A stretch of DNA of 64,000 bases. It comes from Olivibacter domesticus. GTDB taxonomy: Bacteria; Bacteroidota; Bacteroidia; Sphingobacteriales; Sphingobacteriaceae. The DNA is taken from contig NZ_FOAF01000014.1 in assembly GCF_900109575.1 (NCBI RefSeq), positions 1 through 64,000 of the forward strand, in the 5' to 3' direction. Numbering within the stretch: position 1 is the first letter of the stretch; every line of letters starts with the position of its first letter. Below the pieces are notes generated by a model that was not told where the DNA came from, searched no databases, and saw nothing but the letters and a program-made list of their open reading frames with translations. A program made the translations under genes and the position numbers. This document shows positions 28,505 through 38,233 of the stretch, piece by piece.

Positions 28505-29509
28505 ATTTTTAGAAATTTCGATTAGTCCTGCAGACCAAGACAGACCTACTCCAAAACCTGCGATAATAATAGTAGCGCTTTGGCTTTCCATATCTTGATT
28601 ACTATAATTTTTGAGCGCAATTGGAATCGTTGACGAAACCGTATTCCCCCCTTCTCTTAAATTAATATAAAATTTGGAAACAGGTAATAGTAGCCTTTCT
28701 CGCATCACCTTTAGCATGTGTGCATTTGCCTGATGGAAAATAAATTGTCCTACATCTTCTTTATTGATCTCATTAAATTTTAATACTTCTTCTATAAAAG
28801 GAGGTATTACAGTGCTAGTAAATCTAAAAATTTCTGGGCCATTCATATATAGGTTATTTTCGGTATAAATGTTACCTCTACCATATATGTGCTCAATGGC
28901 CTGACCGTTAACAGGGAATTTGGTACCTCCATTTTTTACAATGAGTTTGTTGAAGCCTTTACCATCCGTACCAAATTTAAATCGATAAATTCCATTTTCG
29001 GCAGTAGCGGAAACCAACGAAGCTGTAGCGGCATCTCCAAATATGGCTCTGTTAGACCTATCTTTTTTATTAATATATTTCGAGTAGGTATCTGTTGTAA
29101 CTAATAACACCTGATTTGCTTGTCCGCTTTCTATAAAGGCCTTTGCCATGCTTAGTCCATAGGTATAGCCAGAGCAACCTAAATTAAAGTCAAAAGCGCC
29201 TACTGTCTTTTTAAGCCCCAAGCGATCTTGTAAAATGCAAGCGGTGGAGGGCATAATATATTCAGGACTTTGTGTGCAATAAAGCACGTAGTCTATCTGC
29301 GTTTTATCAATACGTTTAAAAAGCTTTTGGCAAGCTCTCTCCGCTAAATCAAGCGCAGTTTCTCCTGTTGCTGCGATGTAACGGCTGCTGATACCAATTT
29401 TAAATTCAAACTTAGAAAAATCGTAATCCGGAAATTCCTCACTAAGATCTTGGTTGGTAATTTTTTTCTCAGGAAAGTAATATTCTATAGCCTGTACTCT
29501 AGCCCCCAT
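28499..29509 (-). CDS. 3-oxoacyl-ACP synthase III family protein
   Basis: The 336-residue protein is a thiolase-fold KAS III. The catalytic triad is intact: C112 in NLGCSGYTYGL, H259 in FIFHQANAHML and N289 in EGGNTVSST. The C-terminal GFGVGLSWSAG is typical of the family. KAS III condenses an acyl-CoA primer with malonyl-ACP. No other fatty acid synthesis gene is adjacent, so it is probably not the housekeeping fabH. A role in a specialised acyl group, such as one for lipid A, pigment or an acylated surface glycan, is possible. It overlaps corA tail to tail by 6 bp and lies downstream of a histidine kinase gene. Confidence 0.88.
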   Translation of the reverse strand: MGARVQAIEYYFPEKKITNQDLSEEFPDYDFSKFEFKIGISSRYIAATGETALDLAERACQKLFKRIDKTQIDYVLYCTQSPEYIMPSTACILQDRLGLKKTVGAFDFNLGCSGYTYGLSMAKAFIESGQANQVLLVTTDTYSKYINKKDRSNRAIFGDAATASLVSATAENGIYRFKFGTDGKGFNKLIVKNGGTKFPVNGQAIEHIYGRGNIYTENNLYMNGPEIFRFTSTVIPPFIEEVLKFNEINKEDVGQFIFHQANAHMLKVMRERLLLPVSKFYINLREGGNTVSSTIPIALKNYSNQDMESQSATIIIAGFGVGLSWSAGLIEISKNL

Positions 29510-29790
29510 AAAAGGTTTTATGTTAACATTTTTTTAATAAAGAGTGCAAACCTACTCCTTTTCGTCGTAATTTTCACAAAACAGCATTAGAAAATTACAT
29601 ACCGGTGGCGATAATTTTTCGGCTAAAATGAAACACTAAAATGGTTTTTGGTTCAATAACCGAGCTAACGGTAGCAAATAAAAAGCTAAAATCTAAATAA
29701 GACAATAAAACACAGAAAAGAAAAAATTCTCTGAAAATGGAAAAAATTTAAATTAAAAAAGCATTCAAGCGATACAGATATTCAATCTGA

Positions 29791-31533
29791 TCATACATTT
29801 GCAGATTTATAAGGAATGCGGAAACTGAAAGCAGAGCCTTTTCGCTCCTCGCTCTTAACTGTAATTGCACCTTGCTGAAGCTTAATTAAATGATAACAGA
29901 TATAAAGACCTAATCCAGTGCCTGGCCTATTATTTTCTCTGGAAGCCTGGTAATATTTTGTAAAAAGCTTGGATTGCTTGTCAAGAGGAATTCCAATTCC
30001 TGTATCTTTTATCGTCACGGTTAATTCCTCCATATCTGCACGTTCACCAGTTGTTAAACTACAGTTTACTTCTACTCCTCCTTCATCCGTGTATTTAATA
30101 GCATTACCTAACAAATTAATGATAATCTGCTTCAGCCTGAATGGATCTCCATAGACCATGTTATCTTGTGGGCCTTCAAAATGGAGAGTTAACGATATAT
30201 TTTTCCTTATCGTAATAAATCTCATGGTTTCAATAGTCTCATTGATCTCATGATAAGGTGTAAATGAAACGATCTTAAGTACCTCTGATGGCTGGCTTTC
30301 CATCTTGGTCATGTCTAAAATATCGTTCACAGTTTCCATTAACATATCGGAAGATGTTTTAATGGAACTAACCATTCTACTTTGTTCTTCCGTAAGATTT
30401 GTATTTTTAATCAAATAAACAAAGCCTGTGATGGCGGTTAAAGGATTTCGTATTTCATGGCTCATTGTTGCTAACATCTCCGATTTCTGCTCAGCCAAAG
30501 CAATAGCCCGAGTGTTTTCGGCTTTATATTGATTTTCTGCTTTACTAGCTTTTTTAATATAAACAAGCAGTAAAACGACAAAGATAAGCACCATAATGAT
30601 TGCTGTTATGGTAAAGGTATCCAATTCGTTTACTGCCGCTTCATACTCTGCTAATGTTTCCTGCTGGTTTTGCTCCCAACTGTCAAGATAATTATCCTTT
30701 ATCTGATCTATGAGTTGGCGCAATTGAGTAATGAGCGATAAATTTGAAGAAATAAGTTGTTGTTGAGATTCAGCGAGTAGATTATGCTCTTTACTTAGCT
30801 TTTCTAAAAGCTTCCTCTGCCCACGCTCATTTCGTGATTGAAGTTCTCTGTAAATTGAATCTCTAATAGCATTCTCTCTAGTTACCGTTAAAAACTTTGT
30901 CCGTAATGAATCTTCGCCCGGGACAAATACATTCTGCAACCTTTTGAAAAAGCCTTTTTTCTTAACAGCCGAAGCTACTTCCTGTATAATAGTATCTTGA
31001 GCCGCTTTACGTTCTGTATCTCTGCTAGATCTTGTAGTTGTTCTTGTTTTATTTTTTCCTATAAATTTATCTTCCGTCGTAATCGTTAATAACGAATCAA
31101 AATTCTTTTTTAGGGCAAATACTTTTAGTGACAGATCCAGTTTTCCATCCAAGGATTTCTTAAAGTCCTCTTCATTTTTAATATCAACATCTGAAGTAGA
31201 TACCGTCTGATATTCTTTTAAAATTCTTTCTATCTGCTTAAAAACCTCTAATAATTTGTTCTGGTATTCTCCCAGTTTATCACCGTAACCATACAAACTG
31301 GCCTGCTGAAAATCATTCTCTGCACTATTTAGTTCAAGCAATATATTGCTGATTTCGCCTGTTTCTGGAGGAGCCTTTAGTTTATTGCTCAAATGATTCA
31401 GTCTTTCTGATAGAGAATGCCGAAGTGACAGAGAGCCTGCTGTTATTAAAAAAATAAAAATCAAGAAAATAACGAGAAGTTTCTGTAAGATACCTGTTGT
31501 TTTACCTTGATCTTTTTTCTTACCTATTGTCAT
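29791..31533 (-). CDS. Membrane sensor histidine kinase
   Basis: The 580-residue protein has a first membrane helix at about 17-36 and a second at about 308-329. Between them is a long extracytoplasmic region rich in charged heptad-like helices, probably a coiled coil. The kinase core has the H box SHEIRNPLTAITGF with phospho-acceptor at about H359, the N box IINLLGNAIKYTDEGG, DTGIGI, and the GTGLGLYI G2 box. There is no HAMP or receiver domain. No response regulator gene lies beside it, so its partner is elsewhere. The signal sensed is unknown. Confidence 0.9.
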   Translation of the reverse strand: MTIGKKKDQGKTTGILQKLLVIFLIFIFLITAGSLSLRHSLSERLNHLSNKLKAPPETGEISNILLELNSAENDFQQASLYGYGDKLGEYQNKLLEVFKQIERILKEYQTVSTSDVDIKNEEDFKKSLDGKLDLSLKVFALKKNFDSLLTITTEDKFIGKNKTRTTTRSSRDTERKAAQDTIIQEVASAVKKKGFFKRLQNVFVPGEDSLRTKFLTVTRENAIRDSIYRELQSRNERGQRKLLEKLSKEHNLLAESQQQLISSNLSLITQLRQLIDQIKDNYLDSWEQNQQETLAEYEAAVNELDTFTITAIIMVLIFVVLLLVYIKKASKAENQYKAENTRAIALAEQKSEMLATMSHEIRNPLTAITGFVYLIKNTNLTEEQSRMVSSIKTSSDMLMETVNDILDMTKMESQPSEVLKIVSFTPYHEINETIETMRFITIRKNISLTLHFEGPQDNMVYGDPFRLKQIIINLLGNAIKYTDEGGVEVNCSLTTGERADMEELTVTIKDTGIGIPLDKQSKLFTKYYQASRENNRPGTGLGLYICYHLIKLQQGAITVKSEERKGSAFSFRIPYKSANV

Positions 31534-31828
31534 CGTTTATTTATTATTTTCGTTGCTTGCATGCTGCCAAGCTTTGGTGCAGAAATTTACGTCTCCAGTA
31601 GCTACGTTTAAAATAAAACCCTATATATTCAAATGACATGCTCCTTCTACAGTAGTGCAGCTATTTAGACATATAGCATTTATATTAGGCGCTAATTCAC
31701 ATATTTTTTTCTACGGGAATTAAAATAATATAGGATAAATGTATCAAAGAAGCAATCCTAATGCATTTCTAATCGTTTTCTAATGTCTGCTTCTATAACT
31801 TGGCAAAGTTAAAACTAAAAATCGTAAT

Positions 31829-32117
31829 ATGCTTCATACAATTTTGTTAGGTGTTATAGGTGGACCAGAACTCGCTGTAATTATTTTAGCACTCATTATT
31901 CTATTTGGTGGAAAAAAAATACCTGAGCTCATGCGTGGTTTGGGCCAAAAAATAATGAGTCCTTCTTATTTTTTTTGTAGCCTCATACCCGTTTAAAACG
32001 GGCATATGTAAATCCATTAGAATTAATGGCGTAAGAGAATTCAAAGAGGGTCAATCAGAGACCTCAAAGGATGATAAATCAACACAAGCTGAAGAAGGAT
32101 CAATCAGGCATCAATAA
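31829..32117 (+). pseudogene. tatA: TatA/E-like protein gene disrupted by ~80 bp insertion
   Basis: Frame 1 from ATG 31829 reads 39 residues of a TatA family protein: the GGPELAVIILALIILFGGKKIPELMRGLG segment has the single helix and the FGGKKIPEL hinge. It then runs into unrelated residues and stops at 31994-31996. The TatA-like C-terminus resumes in another frame at 32028 (GVREFKEGQSETSKDDK, ending at 32117). Between lie about 79-82 bp with two small hairpins. Intact TatA would be near 68-70 residues and would form the pore of twin-arginine export. The last 18 bp overlap the convergent pyruvyl transferase gene. A functional TatA is expected elsewhere. A sequencing artefact is unlikely because the extra DNA is a clean block. 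Confidence 0.75.
31946..32029. repeat. Hairpin-rich insert in the tatA-like gene (REP/MITE candidate)
   Basis: The block separating the two tatA parts has CATA-CCCG and CGGG-ca-TATG arms around 31984-32008, and CCATTA/TAATGG at 32014-32019 and 32024-32029. GGC flanks both sides (31943-31945 and 32028-32030) and could be a 3-bp target duplication. No other copy was noticed in this window, so its repeat nature is unproven. Confidence 0.45.
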
Positions 32118-33293
32118 CTTCTTCATATATTCAAACGATTTTTCAATTTCTTGAAATTGGATATCTCTTGCCTGCACTAGCTTTTCCTTCGAAATATTAA
32201 TCGCAATATTGAATTGCTCAGATAGAGAATCAATTTTTACAATTTTATCAATACCGTCTATTCCCCAGGTATTGAGGTAGCTATTTAGTTTGGTTACATT
32301 TACGCCCACATAAGGAACGGCGTAACTCATTGCTGTGATGGCCCCGTGCAAACTAGTGCCTATGTAACATTTTGAATTAGCAATTAAATACATAATATCC
32401 CATATGTTGACCTCTTCGAAAAAGTGGCCGGTATTTTCAAGGTATGGTAAAATTTTCTGCAATGCTTCGTCATCATTATGATTGGAAGCCTTTCCGATGG
32501 GACATAAACAAATTTCAGTTTGGGTTTGGTTATAAATTGCATTCAGCTGATTCGCAATCTGTTCTTCTTGATTCTTAGCATGGTTTCTATTTATTTGAAA
32601 AAACACATAATTGCCTACATTCTTCTCAACGTAAGATTTTACGTCAGCCGAAACAAGCGTTTCTAGCACCTCATTCGGATAAAATTTTGCCATTAAGATA
32701 GCGGAATCAGGGAATAGTTTCGTTGGAATATCCAGCCGATCCATATTGCCCTTTGTTACCTTATCTCTCACAGAAAAATAATCGACCTGCTGTAACTTTT
32801 TTCTTAAACCTTTTACTTTTTTAAAAATACTATCAGGAATTTCTGATCCACCTAATGAATTAAATATTACATGATCTACGCTCTTAAAATCATCACTATT
32901 AAAAACAAAAGGTAATTCTGTTTGCCCTTTTAATATGTTTTTTGCAAACTTATTCAGATCTATAAACTTTTCGAAATGGTGTTGATATCTTCTTATTATT
33001 TTATATTTTTTATTTAAAGCAACCAGTAATGAATGCCAAGTTACAGCGATTGATTCTCCTCCTGCTACAATAATATTTGCTCGCTGTGTTCCGCTTTCAC
33101 AGCTTTCATAAAATTGCTGTATACTTTTGGTTGGCTTGCCTCCTAATGAACTTAGATCACTTTCAACGATTCCAAAATATTCTATATCCAGGGCGCTTGA
33201 ATACGTCTTCAGCTGCTGCTCTATAATAATTGGGAAAAGTAAATCTCCATAGTTAAATCTATCAAAGGCACCTATTATCAATATTTTGTTCAT
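32100..33293 (-). CDS. Polysaccharide pyruvyl transferase family protein
   Basis: The 397-residue protein begins MNKILIIGAFDRFNYGDLLFPIII, the nucleotide-binding start of the pyruvyl transferase family (PF04230: G-x-x-N-x-GD). Later family features are VIFNSLGGSEIPD, FSVRDKVTKGN and the GTSLHGAITAMSYAVPYVGV segment near the C-terminus. These enzymes put a pyruvate ketal from phosphoenolpyruvate onto polysaccharide sugars, giving a negative charge. It starts 3 bp after the flippase stop, so the two are probably translationally coupled. Its 3' end overlaps the broken tatA-like gene. Confidence 0.88.
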   Translation of the reverse strand: MNKILIIGAFDRFNYGDLLFPIIIEQQLKTYSSALDIEYFGIVESDLSSLGGKPTKSIQQFYESCESGTQRANIIVAGGESIAVTWHSLLVALNKKYKIIRRYQHHFEKFIDLNKFAKNILKGQTELPFVFNSDDFKSVDHVIFNSLGGSEIPDSIFKKVKGLRKKLQQVDYFSVRDKVTKGNMDRLDIPTKLFPDSAILMAKFYPNEVLETLVSADVKSYVEKNVGNYVFFQINRNHAKNQEEQIANQLNAIYNQTQTEICLCPIGKASNHNDDEALQKILPYLENTGHFFEEVNIWDIMYLIANSKCYIGTSLHGAITAMSYAVPYVGVNVTKLNSYLNTWGIDGIDKIVKIDSLSEQFNIAINISKEKLVQARDIQFQEIEKSFEYMKKLLMPD

Positions 33294-33296
33294 ATA

Positions 33297-34829
33297 CTAC
33301 TTTTTTATGAGTTTTGCTTTCAGTTTCTTGGCAAAGTTGTTTAATAATATTTTTTCGTCGTCTGCTAAACCGAATAAATAAACAGTTATAGCAAAAAGCA
33401 TACTACTTATTGGCAACGTAATTAAAAATCGCAAAGGATGCTGTATATACGATGTAATTAACCAAGCAGAAACTACAATTACAGCGATTGGGATTATTTC
33501 TTTTACTATTACCCTCGAAAAATAACCTTTTATAGATAATCCGCCTGTATGTTTTAAGAAAAAGAGTCTTAATACACATGCGATGAGTTCTATGATGGCG
33601 TAGCTGATAATAACTGTATATACCGGAAAATCTAATTTTAAACATATATAAGCAATTGGTAGATTAAGAAGTAAAACAGAGCCAATTACGATTTGATACT
33701 TTTTAATATCACCAATAGCCTGAGCAGCAGATTGAAGTCCGATAGTAAATTGATTAATAAGAGTAGCTATTAATATTAGTTGGCAAAATTCAACGGTATT
33801 AGGCGGAACATTCTTTAGCCATAATGTTAATAAAGGTGTCATTTCAAAGCAACATGGAATAGCTACAATGGCTAGCAGAAAAAAACTGAATTTACTTGCC
33901 ATCATTGATAAGCGAAACATGCGTTCACGATCGTTTGCACCCTCGCTTTTCATAATTTGAGGGTTTAAAGCCCTCAATAAAGTAGCAGAGAAAAAATTCA
34001 ACTGAGCGGCCACTTGATTAGCAATACCATATGCTGCATTTATTACCGCTCCAATAAACATATTTAATAAAATAGCCAGTCCTTGCGTTCTGCCTATTGT
34101 ACATAATGTGCCGAATAAGTTCCATCCAGCGAAAGACGTTAATTCTTTCAACAAGACGCTGTCTTTCTTTACCATTAGACCTACCAGCGAACAATCATTG
34201 TATTTCTTTAAACAATAAACCGCATAAAGAAGAAAAATCACAATACTTACACTAGCGGTAAGCACCCCGTAAACTATCAATTTATCAAACGACACCACAC
34301 TCAATATCAAGGCAATACCTAACTTAAGAAGTGTCTCGATAATATTTACCAAGGCTACCCAAAGCATATTTTCATGCGCAATCAGTACGCCATTAAAAGG
34401 AACTACAATAACATTAAAAAATACTGTTGCTGACATAAAATGAAAAATAGTTTTAGTAGCTGACAATCTTGCTTGAGGGATATTCAATGCTCCATTAAAC
34501 AAAAAAAAACCGGCTATCTCTAATCCTAACACGACAATAGCACCAATAACCAAATGTAGCAGTAAACTGTTACTGAAGACTTTTTGCTGCATAGGCAAAT
34601 CATTGGTTCCCTGATAATAAGAGAGAAAACGTTGTGTTGACGATGCCATTGTTGTATTTAGAAAAGAAAGCATTACAACAATTCCAGCCACTAAGTTATA
34701 AATTCCATAATCTGTACTCCCCAGTGCATTAAGCACTACCCGTGTTGTATAAAGTGTAATACCAGTCGTAATTAACATTCTGGCATATAATACGGAAGTA
34801 TTAATAGCTACTCTATTCGCTGCGTTCAT
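33297..34829 (-). CDS. Wzx-type oligosaccharide flippase
   Basis: The 510-residue protein is hydrophobic throughout, with roughly 12-14 membrane helices, and starts AANRVAINTSVLYARMLITTGITLYTTRVVLNALGSTDYGIYNL. This matches the MATE/MOP-superfamily flippases of surface polysaccharide clusters. It would move lipid-linked repeat units across the inner membrane. It is the first gene of a two-gene minus-strand unit with the pyruvyl transferase and faces the plus-strand glycosyltransferase operon. Confidence 0.92.
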   Translation of the reverse strand: MNAANRVAINTSVLYARMLITTGITLYTTRVVLNALGSTDYGIYNLVAGIVVMLSFLNTTMASSTQRFLSYYQGTNDLPMQQKVFSNSLLLHLVIGAIVVLGLEIAGFFLFNGALNIPQARLSATKTIFHFMSATVFFNVIVVPFNGVLIAHENMLWVALVNIIETLLKLGIALILSVVSFDKLIVYGVLTASVSIVIFLLYAVYCLKKYNDCSLVGLMVKKDSVLLKELTSFAGWNLFGTLCTIGRTQGLAILLNMFIGAVINAAYGIANQVAAQLNFFSATLLRALNPQIMKSEGANDRERMFRLSMMASKFSFFLLAIVAIPCCFEMTPLLTLWLKNVPPNTVEFCQLILIATLINQFTIGLQSAAQAIGDIKKYQIVIGSVLLLNLPIAYICLKLDFPVYTVIISYAIIELIACVLRLFFLKHTGGLSIKGYFSRVIVKEIIPIAVIVVSAWLITSYIQHPLRFLITLPISSMLFAITVYLFGLADDEKILLNNFAKKLKAKLIKK

Positions 34830-34851
34830 TCATTTTTATATCTTGAAAATT

Positions 34852-34869
34852 GTACTTTCGTAAAAGTAC
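34852..34869. promoter_or_regulatory. 18-bp palindrome between divergent polysaccharide operons
   Basis: GTACTTT-CGTA-AAAGTAC is a perfect 7-bp inverted repeat around 4 nt. It is 23 nt upstream of the flippase start and about 145 nt upstream of the first plus-strand glycosyltransferase. It could be an operator or a short leader hairpin for the flippase mRNA. Confidence 0.4.
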
Positions 34870-35012
34870 TATTTGTAGCTGTAAAGATCAGCATAATGGC
34901 AATGAATAGTAAAAATCATGCCGTTACTTCCCTTTTCCTAAAAATATTCTTAAAAAAACAGAATATTATTGGACTAAAAATTGTTAGTATGGTTGAAACA
35001 ATTAAAATATAA

Positions 35013-35939
35013 ATGATCAAATTCTCTATATGTATACCTGCTTATAAAAGCCTTTACCTCCGTGCATGCATTGAAAGTATTTTGAAACAAACGTTAACGG
35101 ACTTCGAATTGATTATTTTAAATGATTGTTCCCCTGAGCCAGTTGACGCAATAGTGCAACAATTTGGGGACATAAGGATAAAATATTTCAAGAATGACCA
35201 GAATGTTGGCGCTATTGACTTAGTCAAAAATTGGAATAAATGTCTTTCTTTAGCTGCTGGAGAATATATTATGATCATGGGAGATGATGACTTACTGGCT
35301 CCCGATTATTTAGAAGAATTTTCAAAACTTATTGACTTATATCCAGCCCTTCATGTATTTCATTGCAGAACCAGGATTATTAACGATGCGGGTGAAACGA
35401 TTATGTTTACCCCGGCTCACCCAGCTTTTGAACATGTTTATGATAGTATTTGGCACCGACTGGAGCAATATCGATCGAACTATATATCAGATTTTGTTTA
35501 TCATGCCGCAAGTTTAAGAAAGCAAGGAGGTTTTTTTTATCTACCTTTAGCTTGGGGTTCTGATGATATAACGGCCTTTATGGCATCTCATAAAAAAGGT
35601 ATTGCACATACAAACAAGCCTATCTTTTATTACCGAAGCAATGCATTATCTATTACATCCACCGGGAATGACCTTTATAAGATGGCAGCCAATGTGGGCT
35701 ACAGCAAATGGCTAGAAAATTTTCTTACCGAAAAGCCGGCAGACGAAGATGATTTAGTTATTCGTCAACATTTGATAAAGAATCAAAATAGATTAATGCA
35801 GAAACGGAAACGATATACCATGATACTATCTATGCGATCGAATAGGTTTAAAAAAATCGTTTTTTGGTATAAAAATCGTAAACAATTTGGCATCAATGCA
35901 AAGGATATTTTAATAAGCGCCATCAAAAGTCTGTCTTAA
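35013..35939 (+). CDS. Glycosyltransferase family 2
   Basis: The 308-residue protein has a GT-A fold start (MIKFSICIPAYKSLYLRACIESILKQTLTDFELIILNDCSPEP) and the DXD-type IMGDDDLLAPDYL metal site near residues 88-100. It would transfer a nucleotide-activated sugar in the cytoplasm during repeat-unit assembly. It opens the eight-gene plus-strand run, with an 18-bp gap to the next gene. The sugar and linkage cannot be read. Confidence 0.92.
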   Translation: MIKFSICIPAYKSLYLRACIESILKQTLTDFELIILNDCSPEPVDAIVQQFGDIRIKYFKNDQNVGAIDLVKNWNKCLSLAAGEYIMIMGDDDLLAPDYLEEFSKLIDLYPALHVFHCRTRIINDAGETIMFTPAHPAFEHVYDSIWHRLEQYRSNYISDFVYHAASLRKQGGFFYLPLAWGSDDITAFMASHKKGIAHTNKPIFYYRSNALSITSTGNDLYKMAANVGYSKWLENFLTEKPADEDDLVIRQHLIKNQNRLMQKRKRYTMILSMRSNRFKKIVFWYKNRKQFGINAKDILISAIKSLS

Positions 35940-35957
35940 AACAGGAAAAATTTATAT

Positions 35958-37022
35958 ATGAACATTATTTTCAATCCGCCCGATAACGATGAAAACAAAT
36001 ATATAGCTAATATGGTTGGCCCTTTGAGAGAAGAGGGGTTTAAAATTTTCGCACTTGATAGTTTTCTCTCTTCCTTGCAGCATTACAGATCTATTAAACT
36101 TGTACATATAAATTGGTTCGAAAATGTAGATGATAGTAGTTTTTTTATCGCTCTAAGAAGCTTTATGAGAAAATTAGTAGTGTTACTGGCGATTAAGCTA
36201 GGCAATAAAAAATTGGTTTGGACCATGCACAATAGAACTTCGCATGAAACGGGGTTGAGTTTTTTCAGTCGAACACTTATGTATTTATTAATACGCGGTG
36301 CTGATAAGATTATTGTTCACAGCAAGGTATCAAAAGCAGTATTGAACGAGTACGTGAAAAACGCTGATCGGAAGGCGGTTTATCTGCCGCATCCAAATTT
36401 CATTGGATCTTACGGTCCTATACCTACCGTAGAGAGAGCTGATTTAGAAGATAAAAGGCTCAATCTATTATTTCTTGGAACGATTAAGCCTTATAAAAAT
36501 ATTGAATTATTAATAAATATAGCCAAAAAATTCCCGTCAAGTGTGCAGCTTACCATTGCCGGTAAGCCGAACTCTAAAAACTATTATGAAAAACTCCATA
36601 AATTAGCTCAGCGAGAAGAAAACATTCATTTAGCCCTTCGTTTTATTGCTGATGATGAGATTCCTACGATCTTGTCTGCATCTGATTTGCTCGTCCTTCC
36701 CTATGATATCAAAAGTAGCTTAAACTCAGGTACAGTAATTTTAGCTTTTTCCTATAAAAAGTCGGTGATATGTCCTATCATCGGAACTATAAGTGATTTG
36801 GAAAACGAAGAGAAATATGTATTAGGTTATTTGTATAACAATGTTCAAGAACACGAGCAATCGTTGATGAAGAGTATAGAGCGGGCTATTGAAATGAAAT
36901 CAAGTGATCCTTATATTTTTGATTTTTTTGGAAATCATTTATTTGATTACGTTCAAAAATATTATAACAAAGAATTAATAGGCAAACACCTTAGCTCCAT
37001 TTACAAAGAATTGTTAAGTTAG
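35958..37022 (+). CDS. Glycosyltransferase, GT4-like
   Basis: The 354-residue protein has a GT-B fold. The C-terminal domain shows LLFLGTIKPYKNIELLINIAKKF, LTIAGKP, and ASDLLVLPYDIKSSLNSGTVILAFSYKKSVICP in place of the usual EX7E stretch, so the second Glu position is altered. The N-terminal domain has KLVHINWFEN and VWTMHNRTSHE, typical of GT4 sugar transferases. It lies 8 bp before the next glycosyltransferase and is clearly in the same operon. Confidence 0.85.
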   Translation: MNIIFNPPDNDENKYIANMVGPLREEGFKIFALDSFLSSLQHYRSIKLVHINWFENVDDSSFFIALRSFMRKLVVLLAIKLGNKKLVWTMHNRTSHETGLSFFSRTLMYLLIRGADKIIVHSKVSKAVLNEYVKNADRKAVYLPHPNFIGSYGPIPTVERADLEDKRLNLLFLGTIKPYKNIELLINIAKKFPSSVQLTIAGKPNSKNYYEKLHKLAQREENIHLALRFIADDEIPTILSASDLLVLPYDIKSSLNSGTVILAFSYKKSVICPIIGTISDLENEEKYVLGYLYNNVQEHEQSLMKSIERAIEMKSSDPYIFDFFGNHLFDYVQKYYNKELIGKHLSSIYKELLS

Positions 37023-37030
37023 GAAACAAC

Positions 37031-38233
37031 ATGAAAATACTCTATATAAATGCGCTTTACAGTCCGCTCATTAAAGGTGGAGCAGAAATTTCGTTGAAAG
37101 TGCTAGTAGAAGGTATGCAAGCGAGAGGACATGAAGTAGTTGTTTTAAGCTTAAAACCAGAAGAAGGACTGATCAACGAAACGATAGATGGTGTGAAAGT
37201 GTATAGAGCGGGTTTAAAAAATGCTTATTGGCCTTTTTATAACATTAAACCTGGTAAAATTAGTCGTTTGCTATGGCATATCCGAGACCGCTATAACGCT
37301 GCCATGCGAGATGTAGTAAAGAAGGTGATAGAAATAGAGCAGCCAGATGTTGTTTCATGCCATAATTTAGTTGGATGGAGTATTGCTGTTTGGGATGAAA
37401 TTAAGAAAGCCAATATCCCGCTTGTGCAAGTATTGCATGACCTTTACCTCCTATGTCCAAATAGTGATATGTATAAAGATAATCGATCGTGTGATAAACA
37501 ATGCTTTCAATGCTCTTTACTACGTAACCAACACAGGTCGCTATCTAATCAAGTAAATGCTGTTGTTGGTATCAGTAAATTTATTCTTAAAAGATTTACT
37601 GACTTTCATTATTTTCAAGAGGCAAAAAAACATGTTATCTACAATTCGCGCAATATACCTGAATCATCTATACCCAAAGATCGGACAATAGGGCAACCAT
37701 TACGCGTTGGTTATATTGGGACCTTGGCAGAAAAAAAAGGTATAGAATGGTTAATTGATCAATTTAATAAAATTGAAGTAGATGTTAGCCTCGTTATAGC
37801 AGGCGGCGGACAAAAAGCTTATGAAACAAATCTCCGATCAATTAACAGAAATCCAAAAATTTCGTTTATTGGTTATGTTGATCCTGCCCAATTTTATAAA
37901 CAAATTGATGTTTTAGTAGTTCCATCATTATGGCAAGAACCGCTGGGCATGGTGGCTATTGAAGCGTTAGCGTATTATGTTCCTGTTATTGCAAATGCAA
38001 TTGGCGGCCTGCAAGAAACGGTTATTCATGAACATAATGGTTTGCTTTGCCATGATGAAGAACAAGATTCTTTAGGACTTGCCATACTGCGCCTTTGGCA
38101 AGATGTAGATTTATACAACCATCTGATGAAAAACACAAGGAGATCAGTATCACGAATTCTTAGTCAGCAACGGATGATTGATGAATATTTAGAAGTTTTA
38201 TATGGAGTACACCAGTCGACCAAGTCAAAATAA
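37031..38233 (+). CDS. Glycosyltransferase family 4
   Basis: The 400-residue protein starts MKILYINALYSPLIKGGAEISLKVLVEGMQARGHEVVVLSL, the classic GT4 N-terminal Gly-Gly loop. The C-terminal domain has VGYIGTLAEKKGIEWLIDQF and the EX7E motif in PSLWQEPLGMVAIEALAYYVPVIANAIGG. A cysteine-rich segment (CPNSDMYKDNRSCDKQCFQCSLL) at about residues 142-163 is shared by some members that bind metal or use disulfide-like packing. The 3' end overlaps the polymerase gene by 32 bp. Confidence 0.92.
   Translation: MKILYINALYSPLIKGGAEISLKVLVEGMQARGHEVVVLSLKPEEGLINETIDGVKVYRAGLKNAYWPFYNIKPGKISRLLWHIRDRYNAAMRDVVKKVIEIEQPDVVSCHNLVGWSIAVWDEIKKANIPLVQVLHDLYLLCPNSDMYKDNRSCDKQCFQCSLLRNQHRSLSNQVNAVVGISKFILKRFTDFHYFQEAKKHVIYNSRNIPESSIPKDRTIGQPLRVGYIGTLAEKKGIEWLIDQFNKIEVDVSLVIAGGGQKAYETNLRSINRNPKISFIGYVDPAQFYKQIDVLVVPSLWQEPLGMVAIEALAYYVPVIANAIGGLQETVIHEHNGLLCHDEEQDSLGLAILRLWQDVDLYNHLMKNTRRSVSRILSQQRMIDEYLEVLYGVHQSTKSK

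Noticed and set aside
31829-32117. Programmed frameshift in the tatA-like gene
   Set aside because: The two parts are separated by about 80 bp of unrelated hairpin DNA, too far for ribosomal frameshifting.
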